Assembly: GCA_050996405.1 (NCBI GenBank)
Contig: JBPCRW010000149.1
Location: 1-11,074, forward strand
Direction of reading: 5' to 3'
Length of the DNA: 11,074 bases
Origin: JBPCRW01 sp050996405
GTDB taxonomy: Bacteria > Acidobacteriota > Blastocatellia > Pyrinomonadales > Pyrinomonadaceae
Part shown: one piece after another, positions 1 through 7,542 of the stretch
Layout of the letters: every line of letters begins with the position of its first letter
Position numbering within the stretch: the stretch's first letter is position 1
Notes under the pieces: generated by a model
Databases searched by the model: none
Seen by the model: only the letters and a program-made list of their open reading frames with translations
Told to the model about the DNA's origin: nothing
Position numbers and translations under genes: made by a program

Positions 1-14
1 TGAAAATCCGAAAC

Positions 15-42
15 TCACCATTCACCACTCACCATTCACCAC
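15..42. repeat. Four tandem heptamers TCACCAY
   Basis: Four consecutive 7-base units alternate TCACCAT and TCACCAC, with no spacer. The last unit ends on the final base of the leftward ybaB stop codon (TAG read from 44 to 42), so the array begins exactly where that gene ends. Short tandem heptamers of this style are known as intergenic repeats in some bacteria, notably filamentous cyanobacteria. A different heptamer family (TGATAAY) occurs near 10275 in this window. The function is unknown; slipped-strand expansion is the simplest origin. Confidence 0.75.
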
Positions 43-347
43 TAAATAAGTCCCGGCGGCAGCATTCCGCCTAGTTTTCCTTTCAAAGATTCTTCGACCT
101 TGCGCTTGGCTTCGTTAATCGCCGCCATTGCTAAATCCTGAATCATTTCCGTGTCGCCGTCTTTGACCAAATCGGGCGAAATGACGAGTTCTAAAACTTC
201 AAAATCGCCGCGCATTTTGACATTCACCGCGCCGCCGCCCGCCGAAGCGTCAACAGTCATCTCCTTCATTTCCTTGCCCATTTTTTCCTGCATTTGCTGG
301 GCTTGTTTCATCATTTGGTTGATGTCGAATCCGCCGGGGAATTTCAT
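42..347 (-). CDS. ybaB: YbaB/EbfC family nucleoid-associated protein
   Basis: This 101-residue protein is the full usual length of the YbaB/EbfC family, small dimeric DNA-binding proteins that coat the nucleoid. The N-terminal helix is Gln/Met/Lys-rich (DINQMMKQAQQMQEKM, about residues 8-23). It is followed by the family-typical strand region VNVKMRGDFEVLELVISPDLV (about 41-61) and a C-terminal helix INEAKRKVEESLKGKL with a short Gly/Pro tail. The start at 347 is supported by an AAGGA-like ribosome site about 10 bases upstream on the minus strand. In many bacteria ybaB lies between dnaX and recR. Here its upstream neighbour is a divergent SIMPL gene, so dnaX is absent on that side; whether recR follows cannot be seen. 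The family assignment is firm, while the cellular role is taken from relatives. Confidence 0.93.
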   Translation of the reverse strand: MKFPGGFDINQMMKQAQQMQEKMGKEMKEMTVDASAGGGAVNVKMRGDFEVLELVISPDLVKDGDTEMIQDLAMAAINEAKRKVEESLKGKLGGMLPPGLI

Positions 348-570
348 AAAATTTTTGTTCCTTTTTAGAAGTTAATATGTTATTTTATCGTAACTTTATA
401 GACGGGTTAAATGCAACCGCGAAAAACCGTTAGATTTATGGCGATGTCATTGCCTCGCAAGGCAATTATTGCGAGTCGGATTTGTCGGTTGTGTTTGCGC
501 GCGGTTGATTTTTGCGATTCGCATCGGACGAACGGCGCGAATTTTATGGTTTAAATATTTTCATTTTGCT

Positions 571-575
571 GGAGG
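571..575 (+). promoter_or_regulatory. Ribosome binding site that sets the SIMPL gene start
   Basis: A perfect GGAGG lies 8 bases before the ATG at 584. The same reading frame is open back to another ATG at 512, but that start has no such site and would add 24 residues before the membrane segment. The start at 584 is therefore preferred. Confidence 0.8.
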
Positions 576-583
576 CAAAAAAA

Positions 584-1363
584 ATGAACGGAGAAAGAAA
601 TAATTATTTGTATAACGGCGGCATCGCTCTGGCAATCGGGTTGGTTTTGTCGTCGGTGATTTTCGGCTGGTTTTACGCGAAAACGAAAAAATCGGACGAG
701 GCGATTGCCGTCACAGGTTCGGCGAAAAAACGCATCAAATCGGATTTAGTCGTCTGGAGCGCGAGCGTCACGTATCAAGCCCCGAAACTTGCAGACGCTT
801 ACGCTACGCTTTCGGCAAACGTGCCGCGCGTCAAGGAATATCTGATGAGCAAGGGCGTGCCGGAAAATCAGATTACAATTTCCTCGATTACCACGGCGAC
901 TTTGAGAAAGCAGCAGAATAATTACGATTCGATGAGCAATGTGGCGATGGGCAATATGGCGACGGGCGGCGATTCGTCTGCGATTTCGGGCTATTCATTG
1001 CAGCAATCGGTCGAAGTCCGCTCTACGGACGTTGACAAAATCGCGCAGATTGCGCGCGAGGCGACCGAGTTAATCAATCAGGGAATTTTGATTGAATCCG
1101 GCGCGCCGCAGTATTCCTACACGCAATTGGGCGATTTGAAAATCGAAATGCTCGGCGAAGCGGCAAAAGACGCGAAAGAACGCGCCGAAAAAATCGCCGC
1201 CAGCACAGGCAACAGCATCGGCGCGGTGCGCTCGGCGCGAATGGGCGTGATGCAGATTACCGCCGCCGATTCGACGGAAGTTTCTGATATGGGCATCAGC
1301 GATACTTCTTCGATTGATAAAGATGTCACGGCGGTTGTCAATATCAGTTTCGCTGTAGATTAA
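584..1363 (+). CDS. SIMPL domain (DUF541) membrane-anchored protein
   Basis: The protein has 259 residues from the preferred start at 584. A single hydrophobic segment at about residues 13-31 (GIALAIGLVLSSVIFGWFYA), followed by Lys-rich sequence, suggests an inner-membrane anchor with the rest in the periplasm. The remainder has the SIMPL/DUF541 pattern: IAVTGSAKKRIKSDLVVWSASV near residues 41-62, a helix with spaced Val/Tyr, GVPENQITISSITT near 91-104, a Tyr-Ser-Leu-Gln-Gln-Ser strand near 137-142, and a C-terminal helix rich in Ala/Lys/Glu ending in VTAVVNISFAVD. A Met/Ser/Gly-rich loop at about 115-135 is an unusual local insertion. Members of this family (for example E. coli YggE and BP26) are periplasmic or envelope proteins with poorly defined stress-related roles. 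The gene is divergent from ybaB and converges on the cupredoxin gene. The family call is confident; no function can be assigned. Confidence 0.88.
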   Translation: MNGERNNYLYNGGIALAIGLVLSSVIFGWFYAKTKKSDEAIAVTGSAKKRIKSDLVVWSASVTYQAPKLADAYATLSANVPRVKEYLMSKGVPENQITISSITTATLRKQQNNYDSMSNVAMGNMATGGDSSAISGYSLQQSVEVRSTDVDKIAQIAREATELINQGILIESGAPQYSYTQLGDLKIEMLGEAAKDAKERAEKIAASTGNSIGAVRSARMGVMQITAADSTEVSDMGISDTSSIDKDVTAVVNISFAVD

Positions 1364-1368
1364 CACAA

Positions 1369-1463
1369 GAAAATAATCGCCACAAAAAGGCACAAAAAAC
1401 ACAAAGAAAATTTCTTAACAATTTCTTTTTGTGAATTTTGTGTTTTTTGTGGCGATTATTTTT
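1369..1463. terminator. Probable bidirectional terminator (imperfect inverted repeat)
   Basis: The two arms, 1370-1388 and 1444-1462, are perfect 19-base reverse complements centred on ATCGCCACAAAAA, with a possible additional G-U pair at 1369/1463. Inside them lie further partly complementary CACAAAAA-type tracts. The structure fills the space between the stop of the rightward SIMPL gene (1363) and the stop of the leftward cupredoxin gene (1472). The outer ends are A-rich on the left and T-rich on the right, so the stem would be followed by U residues in either transcript. A shared terminator is the simplest reading. The CACAAAAAGGCACAAAAAACACAAAGA style also resembles dispersed intergenic repeats. 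Confidence 0.65.
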
Positions 1464-1471
1464 AACCTGTT

Positions 1472-3472
1472 TTAGTGATTCATTCTTGACGGACGAAAGC
1501 GCAGAAACACCTGAAAACCTTGATGATTCGTTCCGCCGTAATAAGGAATCAATGCAGCCGGATTTTGATTAAATGTCAGCATTCCGCCCAGCCCGACATC
1601 AATTCCTTTGTCTTTCACAATGTCGCGCAAGTAACCGATTGAATACGCGCCGACGTTGAAAATTTTATCTTCGTCCGGCGGATTCAAAATGAGTTCGTGT
1701 CCGCTCTTTTGCACTCTTTCAACGCGACCGAAAACCGCGTTTTTGCCAAAATCGAAATTCGATTCAAACAAAAATGCGTTCGTGCGCTCGCCGTTGTCGT
1801 CGTTTTGTCCCCAGACGAACGCGCTTGCCAGAGTTTTATCGTCGCCGAAATTTTTGTTGTAAATCGCCGAAGCGGTCACGCGCCGCCGAATTTTTAAATC
1901 CGGTTCGGCGGGTTCTGGATTTTTCAGATAACCGTAAGAAACTTGAAACGCCCAATTTTTATTTGGATTAAACGAAAACCTGCCGCTCACGGAATCGAGT
2001 TTCGGTCGGTCAAAATTCCAACGATTTTCGTCTGGTTCTTGTCCCTTAAACACGCTCGTTTCAAACTTGAATTTACCGAATGAATATCCGGCGGTCAAAA
2101 CTCCCCAAGTGATATGCGTCGAATCCTGCCAGTGATGCGAAATCGGCGCGTCCGGATTGTTCATCGCCGAAAGACGATGCATAAATGTCGGCGGACCTAA
2201 AGCCGGTTCGCCCGGATAGCCCGCGTAAAAATAGACGGAATTTTTATCGTTGAATTTATGCGAAAAAGTTACGGCGAGTTCGCTGATAAAATCGTGCGGA
2301 TGCTGGCGGTCGTGAATCGGTAATCCGCGAAAAGTTTCGCCTGATTGATACAGCAGCGGATAACCGTAGCCGCGTTCGATAATCGGGTCGAGACTCATCA
2401 TCGCGCGAAAACCGAATTGCGATTTTTCACTCAAAGGTTTTGAATACATCGCCATAAACATCGAAGGCGCGTCAAACCGATTGCGGCTGCCTTTTCCGGC
2501 AATGGAAACGTCGCGGTCAGAACCGATTTTCGTGTATCGCGCAAACGCGCTGCCCATCAGCATCAGCATTCCGCCGCCGTCAAGCATTTTCATTCGCGCA
2601 TACATCGGCGACGAATCGGGAATCCAAGCCGTGCCGGAACTTTCGCGCGTCATCGGGTCGCCCAAATTCGTCACCGAATTCATCTGCATCGCGCCGTGAT
2701 TCATTCCCGTCATACCGGACATTCCCTGCTTGCCGCTGTGGTTCATTCCCGCCATTTCGTCAGTTTTTTGCGCGTCCACTTTCATCGCAGGCATTTCACC
2801 GGATTTTTTATCGTCCATTTTCATACCCGACATTTCATCGTCCGGCTTTTTTTTGTCCATCTGCATCTCTTCGTCCGGCGAATGAACGTGAGTAGTTTTT
2901 TCGGGAGTTTTTAAGTTTTCGGTTGAAGTAATGCCGACTAAAATGTTGCCCCACATTCCGCCTTTGGCGTGTCCGCGCACGGAACAAAAATATTTATACG
3001 CGCCGTCTTCGCCCGCTTTGACAACGATTTCTTCGGCTTGCATCGAGCCGTCTTCAGCCTTGTGTTCGAGACGGTTCGAGCCGACCGTTTCAGTAATTTC
3101 GGGCGCGATTGTCCATTCGCCTGCAATGTGACCAAAACGAATATCGTGCTTCATATCTTCGTCGGAATTGACGAATAAAATTTTCAGAGTCGCGCCCGAC
3201 GGCACGATTAAATTCGGGTTTCGCATTCCCGAAATTCGATAGGAAAACATATCATCTTCGGGTCCGGTTTCGACGACCAGACGAATTTCCTTTTCGGTAA
3301 AAATTAAATTCGAGTTTTCCTTTTTGCCGACGGTTCGCGTCTTTTCAATCGCCGTCAAATCGTCTAATTTGATAGTTTTCTGTTCGCTTGAAACGAGCTT
3401 AAAAGGCTGTTGAGCGAAAACATTGACGCTCGACAAAGCCGCGAAAAATAATAGCAATATAAATTTTTTCAT
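1472..3472 (-). CDS. Exported cupredoxin / Met-His linker / beta-barrel fusion
   Basis: The product has 666 residues with a Sec signal peptide (1-20, ending VFA before QQ). Residues about 50-181 form a cupredoxin-like domain with a complete type-1 copper ligand set: His109, then Cys163, His168 and Met173 in a C-x4-H-x4-M loop. Residues about 194-264 are a low-complexity linker rich in Met, His, Asp and Lys, with repeated GM, MDKK and MNH units typical of copper-binding segments. From about 285 to the end, the sequence has alternating aromatic/polar strands with short turns, as in an outer-membrane barrel. Conserved-looking His clusters occur at 387-394 (HDRQHPHD) and 446-453. The start at 3472 has GGAG 8 bases upstream. 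The gene follows the Cys/His-rich gene on the same strand and may be co-transcribed with it. Copper binding is well supported by the ligands; the barrel is inferred from strand pattern; any export or sensing role is inference. Confidence 0.8.
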   Translation of the reverse strand: MKKFILLLFFAALSSVNVFAQQPFKLVSSEQKTIKLDDLTAIEKTRTVGKKENSNLIFTEKEIRLVVETGPEDDMFSYRISGMRNPNLIVPSGATLKILFVNSDEDMKHDIRFGHIAGEWTIAPEITETVGSNRLEHKAEDGSMQAEEIVVKAGEDGAYKYFCSVRGHAKGGMWGNILVGITSTENLKTPEKTTHVHSPDEEMQMDKKKPDDEMSGMKMDDKKSGEMPAMKVDAQKTDEMAGMNHSGKQGMSGMTGMNHGAMQMNSVTNLGDPMTRESSGTAWIPDSSPMYARMKMLDGGGMLMLMGSAFARYTKIGSDRDVSIAGKGSRNRFDAPSMFMAMYSKPLSEKSQFGFRAMMSLDPIIERGYGYPLLYQSGETFRGLPIHDRQHPHDFISELAVTFSHKFNDKNSVYFYAGYPGEPALGPPTFMHRLSAMNNPDAPISHHWQDSTHITWGVLTAGYSFGKFKFETSVFKGQEPDENRWNFDRPKLDSVSGRFSFNPNKNWAFQVSYGYLKNPEPAEPDLKIRRRVTASAIYNKNFGDDKTLASAFVWGQNDDNGERTNAFLFESNFDFGKNAVFGRVERVQKSGHELILNPPDEDKIFNVGAYSIGYLRDIVKDKGIDVGLGGMLTFNQNPAALIPYYGGTNHQGFQVFLRFRPSRMNH

Positions 3473-3588
3473 TGATAAATCTCCAAATGTCTGTAAGTAA
3501 AAATTAACCGTGAAACAACGAAGAATGGCGTGAACAATTTCAATAAACTTCGCGTTTCTCCGGTGTTTCGTTAGATTTGATTTTAGAT

Positions 3589-4014
3589 TTACAAACGCGG
3601 CGGGGCGCGCGGAGATTTTATGTTGTAGAAGGAATCGGAAAGATAAAACGATTTGACGAAATTTGTTTGACCCGTCGAAATTATTTGCGGAATCGTTTCA
3701 ATTTTAAAACTTATCGCCGGAGAAATTTCCGCCGTCTGTTTTTCGATTTTGAGAAATGCCGATTTCGAGAAAACCTGCGGCGCGGGCTGAACGCAGTTGC
3801 AGCATCCGGTTTTGCAAATCGCGTTCTGAATCGTTTCCGCCCGATTCGATTCGTCGGGCATCTCCATCGTCATTTGCGAATGCTCGTGACAGGACGATTC
3901 CGCGTTTTTAACTTCGTGACAGTGCGGACAAGCGCGGGCTGAAACGGAAGAAGCGAGCAGCGACAAAACGATGCACAAACTAAACGCTATTTGTTTTAAT
4001 CGCCGGTTTTTCAT
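3589..4014 (-). CDS. Small Cys/His-rich exported protein, probable metal binding
   Basis: The protein has 141 residues from the ATG at 4014. An in-frame ATG at 4038 would add eight residues; neither has a good ribosome site, and 4014 is chosen because MKNRRLKQ followed by a hydrophobic stretch makes a compact signal peptide (cleavage near SVSA/RA). The mature N-terminus begins with CPHCHEV, then CHEHSQMTMEM, and later CKTGCCNC, giving seven cysteines, four histidines and several methionines within about 50 residues. The C-terminal half lacks such residues and ends in a Pro/Arg-rich PRAPPRL. I do not recognise the family; the composition resembles small exported proteins found at copper loci. 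It lies 116 bases upstream of the cupredoxin fusion gene on the same strand, which supports a shared metal-related role. A metal ligand or scavenging role is inferred from composition only. Confidence 0.65.
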   Translation of the reverse strand: MKNRRLKQIAFSLCIVLSLLASSVSARACPHCHEVKNAESSCHEHSQMTMEMPDESNRAETIQNAICKTGCCNCVQPAPQVFSKSAFLKIEKQTAEISPAISFKIETIPQIISTGQTNFVKSFYLSDSFYNIKSPRAPPRL

Positions 4015-4177
4015 AACGAGGAATTTATAAGATTCCATTTATCAATATAGTTTTGCCCGCAAAATTTAGCAAACAGATTTTAAATTTCTATTTTCAAAAA
4101 TAATTAAACAAAATGTTATATTGGTGCGTAGAATTTTTGCTTTCTGAAATTGTCGAACAAAATTAAAAATCCGAAGT

Positions 4178-7100
4178 ATGCTGCACAGAAAACTTTTTGT
4201 CGTCGTTATCTTTTTTTTGAGTGGTATTGCCGCTTTCGCCCAGCAATCGAATCCGTATATGACCGAACCGGCGATGTCGCCCGACCGCAAGGAAATCGTT
4301 TTTGTTTCCGGCGGCGACATTTGGAGCGTTCCGAGCGCGGGCGGCACGGCTTCCTTGCTCGTTTCGCATCCGGCGACAGAATCGCGCCCTGCGTTTTCGC
4401 CCGATGGGAAACGGCTGGCGTTTGTTTCCAACCGCACGGGCAACGGCGATATTTACGTTTTGAATCTCGAAACAAACGATTTGACGCGCGTCACTTTTGA
4501 CGACGCGCTCGATAATCTCGACGGCTGGTCGCGCGACGGGAAATGGCTCTATTTTTCGTCTTCGAGCAAAGACATTTCGGGAATGAACGACATCTTTCGC
4601 GTCGGCGCAGGCGGAGGAACGCCAATGCAGGTTTCGAGCGACCGCTACACTAGCGAATTTTTTGCCGCGCCCGCGCCGGACGGAAATAGTTTCGCGTTTT
4701 CGGCTCGCGGCATCGGTAATTCGCAATGGTGGCGCAAAGGGCGAAGCCACTTGGACGAAAGCGAAATCTGGCTCAAAAAAGGCGACAGTTACCAGCAAAT
4801 TACGCAAAACGGCGCGAAACAATTATGGACGATGTGGAGCGCGGACGGCTCGCGGATTTATTTCGTGTCAGACAGAAACGGAACGCAAAATATTTGGACG
4901 AAACTACTCGGCGGACAAGAAAAACAATTGACGAATTTTACCGACGGGCGCGTTCTCTGGGCAAATATTTCATACGACGGAAAGCAAATCGTTTTTGAAC
5001 GCAATTTTAAAATCTGGTCAATGAACACGGACGGCGGCAAGGCAAACGAAGTTTCGATAACCTTGCGCGGAACAGCCGCCGGTTCGCCGACTGAAAAATT
5101 AAATCTCTCGTCGCAAATCCGCGAAATCGCGCTTGCGCCGGACGGTAAAAAAATCGCGCTCGTGGCGCACGGCGAAATTTTCGCGGCTTCGGCAAAAGAC
5201 GGCGGCGACGCGCAGCGCGTGACAAATACGCCCGCGCCCGAATCTTTCGCAGCCTGGTCGCCCGACAGCCGGAAAATTATTTATACTTCGGAACGCAGCG
5301 GCAAATTACAGATTTTTCAATACGATTTTCCGACCGAAACCGAGACTCAAATTACAAGTGCGGGCGACGATTTTTCGCCCGTCTATTCGCCGGACGGAAA
5401 ATCAATCGCGTTTATCCGCAACGCTCGCTCGTTGATGATTTACGATGTCAATTCAAAACAGGAACGCGAGCTTTGCAAACTTTTCACGGACGCGCCGCCG
5501 ATTGGCGGAAGGCAGAATATCGCGTGGTCGCCCGATAATAATTGGATTGCGTTTTTAACTACTTCGCCCGATACGCGCTCTTACACGAATGTTTCGGTCG
5601 TTTCGGCGAAAGGCGGCGACGCAAAGCCGTTGAGTTTTCTCGCCAATTCAAACAGCGGCTCGGTTTCATGGAGTCCCGACGGCAAGTTTATTTTATTCGA
5701 CACGAATCAGCGCACGGAAGACGGTTCGCTGGCGCGAATTGATTTACAGCTTCGCACGCCGAAATTCCGCGAAGACCAGTTCCGAGATTTGTTCAAACAG
5801 GAAAATCCGCAGCAGAGACCGCAGCCCACACCGCAGACTTCACCAACGCCGATTGTCAACCCGACTCCGGCGACAAGTCCTACGCCCGCGCCAACGCCGA
5901 CACCGGAAGTAAAAACGGACAACAAAAAAAATGAAATTGTTTTTGAAAATATCCGCCGCCGTTTGAGCCTTTTGCAGACGGGCGTGAACGTCAACGGGCA
6001 GACGATTTCGCCGGACGGCAAAACGGTTTTAATTTTAGCCGCCGCCGAAGATCAGTTTAATCTCTACACGATGCCGCTCGACGAATTGGCGACCGACAAT
6101 ACTGCGAAACAAATCACTTCCACGCCGAATTTTAAATCCGACGCGCAGTTTTCTCCCGATTCAAAAGAGGTTTTTTATATCGAAAACGGGCGCGTCAACG
6201 TCGTCAATTTAGAAAAAGGCACGACTCGCCCGCTTGCCGTGAGTGTCGAAATAAATGTTAATTTCGCCGCCGAAAAAATGGAAATTTTCAAACAGGGCTG
6301 GCGATATTTGCGCGATAATTTTTACGACGACAAATTTCACGGCGCGGATTGGAACGCGGTTGAAAAAACTTATGAACCGATGGTCGCCGCATCGAGAAAT
6401 CTGGACGAAGTGCGCCGCCTGATGTCTTTGATGGTCGGCGAATTAAACGCTTCACATTCGGGCGTTTCGGGCGCGTCGGGTTTTACGGCAACGCCCGTCG
6501 GCAAACTTGGGCTTCGATTCGACCGCAACGAATACGAAACCACCGGACGCTTAAAAGTGACAGAAATTATTTCTTTAAGTCCCGCAGATGTTTCCGGCGA
6601 AATCAAAACGGGCGATTATCTGTTGAGCGTTGACGGCAAAAAAATTGACGGCGCGACGAATCTTGACGAACTCCTCGAAAACAAAGTTGGCAAGCGCGTC
6701 GAACTCGAAATCTCGTCAAACGCCGACGGTTCAAATAAACGCAAAGTTGCCGTCAAGCCGACCACGACCGGCACGGAAAAAAATCTTTTGTATCGCGGCT
6801 GGGTTGAATCGAATCGCGCGTATGTCGAGCGAATCAGTAACGGCAGACTCGGTTACGTTCATCTTCCCGATATGAGTTCGGCGAGTTTGGCGCAGCTTTA
6901 CGTTGACCTCGACGCGCAGAATCAATCGAAGGAAGGCGTGGTCGTTGACGTTCGCAACAACAACGGCGGTTTTATCAATCCGTATGTGATTGACGTTTTG
7001 GCGCGGCGCGGTTATTTGAATATGAAAGAACGCGGGCTTTGGACAGTTCCGGCTCGTTCCGCGCTTGGTCAACGCGCTCTGGAACGCCCGACAATTCTCA

Positions 7101-7408
7101 TCACAAACCAGCATTCATTGTCCGACGCGGAAGATTTTACAGAAGGTTATCGCAGCTTAAAACTCGGAAAAACCGTCGGCGAGCCAACCGCCGGATGGAT
7201 TATTTTCACTTGGAACGCGCAGACTTTTGACGGCACGACCGTGCGCCTGCCGCGCCAGATGATTACGGGCAGCGACGGCAAAAATATGGAACTTAATCCG
7301 CGTCCCGTTGACGTTTCCGTCACGCGCCCGATTGGTGAAAGTCTGACCGGAAAAGATTCGCAATTGGACGCGGCGGCGCGCGAGCTTTTATCGGAAATTG
7401 GACGCTGA
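4178..7408 (+). CDS. Exported tricorn-type S41 serine protease
   Basis: The product has 1076 residues, close to the length of archaeal tricorn protease. A signal peptide (1-21, AFA before QQ) implies export, unlike the cytosolic archaeal enzyme. Residues about 25-690 contain TolB/PD40-type propeller repeats, with SPDGK-like turns near 74, 360, 403, 450, 499, 610 and 659. A Pro/Thr-rich stretch (about 545-576) interrupts the second propeller region. The C-terminal part has a helical tricorn C1-like domain (700-760), a PDZ domain (about 771-860, TGDYLLSVDGKKID) and the S41 core. By comparison with tricorn, the catalytic residues are Ser759-His760 (NASHSG), nucleophile Ser982 (HSLSDAED) and Glu1038 (NMELNPRP). 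All four are present, so activity is likely. Tricorn-type enzymes degrade peptides, with the propellers gating access; the substrate here is unknown. Transcription is divergent from the metal unit, with 163 bases between. Confidence 0.9.
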   Translation: MLHRKLFVVVIFFLSGIAAFAQQSNPYMTEPAMSPDRKEIVFVSGGDIWSVPSAGGTASLLVSHPATESRPAFSPDGKRLAFVSNRTGNGDIYVLNLETNDLTRVTFDDALDNLDGWSRDGKWLYFSSSSKDISGMNDIFRVGAGGGTPMQVSSDRYTSEFFAAPAPDGNSFAFSARGIGNSQWWRKGRSHLDESEIWLKKGDSYQQITQNGAKQLWTMWSADGSRIYFVSDRNGTQNIWTKLLGGQEKQLTNFTDGRVLWANISYDGKQIVFERNFKIWSMNTDGGKANEVSITLRGTAAGSPTEKLNLSSQIREIALAPDGKKIALVAHGEIFAASAKDGGDAQRVTNTPAPESFAAWSPDSRKIIYTSERSGKLQIFQYDFPTETETQITSAGDDFSPVYSPDGKSIAFIRNARSLMIYDVNSKQERELCKLFTDAPPIGGRQNIAWSPDNNWIAFLTTSPDTRSYTNVSVVSAKGGDAKPLSFLANSNSGSVSWSPDGKFILFDTNQRTEDGSLARIDLQLRTPKFREDQFRDLFKQENPQQRPQPTPQTSPTPIVNPTPATSPTPAPTPTPEVKTDNKKNEIVFENIRRRLSLLQTGVNVNGQTISPDGKTVLILAAAEDQFNLYTMPLDELATDNTAKQITSTPNFKSDAQFSPDSKEVFYIENGRVNVVNLEKGTTRPLAVSVEINVNFAAEKMEIFKQGWRYLRDNFYDDKFHGADWNAVEKTYEPMVAASRNLDEVRRLMSLMVGELNASHSGVSGASGFTATPVGKLGLRFDRNEYETTGRLKVTEIISLSPADVSGEIKTGDYLLSVDGKKIDGATNLDELLENKVGKRVELEISSNADGSNKRKVAVKPTTTGTEKNLLYRGWVESNRAYVERISNGRLGYVHLPDMSSASLAQLYVDLDAQNQSKEGVVVDVRNNNGGFINPYVIDVLARRGYLNMKERGLWTVPARSALGQRALERPTILITNQHSLSDAEDFTEGYRSLKLGKTVGEPTAGWIIFTWNAQTFDGTTVRLPRQMITGSDGKNMELNPRPVDVSVTRPIGESLTGKDSQLDAAARELLSEIGR
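5810..5905 (+). other. Pro/Thr-rich linker inside the tricorn-like protease
   Basis: This stretch encodes residues about 545-576, a low-complexity run of PTP, SPTP and PTPA units (for example PTPATSPTPAPTPTPE). It falls between propeller repeats and not at a terminus. It is probably a flexible exposed tether separating two propeller parts. The following sequence (KTDNKKNEIVFENIRRR) resumes folded-domain character. Archaeal tricorn lacks such a tract as far as I know. Confidence 0.7.
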
Positions 7409-7418
7409 ATAATTCTTT

Positions 7419-7490
7419 TGCAGAAGCCCGCACGGAGTAAGGGCGCGAATGGCGCGAGTAAAACGCCTTTACTCCGTGCGGGCTTCTGCA
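7419..7490. terminator. Long near-perfect palindrome, terminator or mobile-repeat-like
   Basis: The arms 7419-7440 and 7469-7490 are perfect 22-base reverse complements (core GCCCGCACGGAG). The stem can extend inward by five more pairs, one of them G-U, leaving a loop of about 18 bases. A run of six T follows directly (7491-7496), and the stop of the tricorn-like gene is 10 bases upstream. The structure would work as a factor-independent terminator for that gene. The stem is longer than most terminators, so it may also be a copy of a dispersed palindromic (REP or MITE-like) element. Only one copy is seen in this window. Confidence 0.7.
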
Positions 7491-7542
7491 TTTTTTGCAG
7501 GTAATTTAATTTTGTTTTTGGTAATCTTATTTTTAACTTTCA

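Noticed and set aside
449..466. Small hairpin ATTGCCT-CGCA-AGGCAAT between ybaB and the SIMPL gene
   Set aside because: Seven pairs with no T-run, between divergent genes; too small to call a terminator or regulatory site, though it could be a remnant of a dispersed repeat.
512..583. Upstream extension of the SIMPL protein from the ATG at 512
   Set aside because: It adds 24 residues with no family similarity, and the GGAGG site lies right before the later ATG at 584.
2696..2914. A plus-strand reading frame rich in His, Phe and Arg opposite the Met/His linker
   Set aside because: It is the antisense of a repetitive Met/His/Asp segment of a well-supported gene; its His and Phe content follows from reading CAT and TTT on the other strand, and it has no start signal.
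4091..4122. Possible promoter TTTTCA / TATATT before the protease gene
   Set aside because: The spacing is about 20 bases and the -35 match is poor; AT-rich sequence gives such matches by chance.
4163..4822. Long minus-strand open frame opposite the start of the protease gene
   Set aside because: It is Arg/Ala-rich sequence typical of an antisense frame; the plus strand here encodes a signal peptide and propeller repeats.
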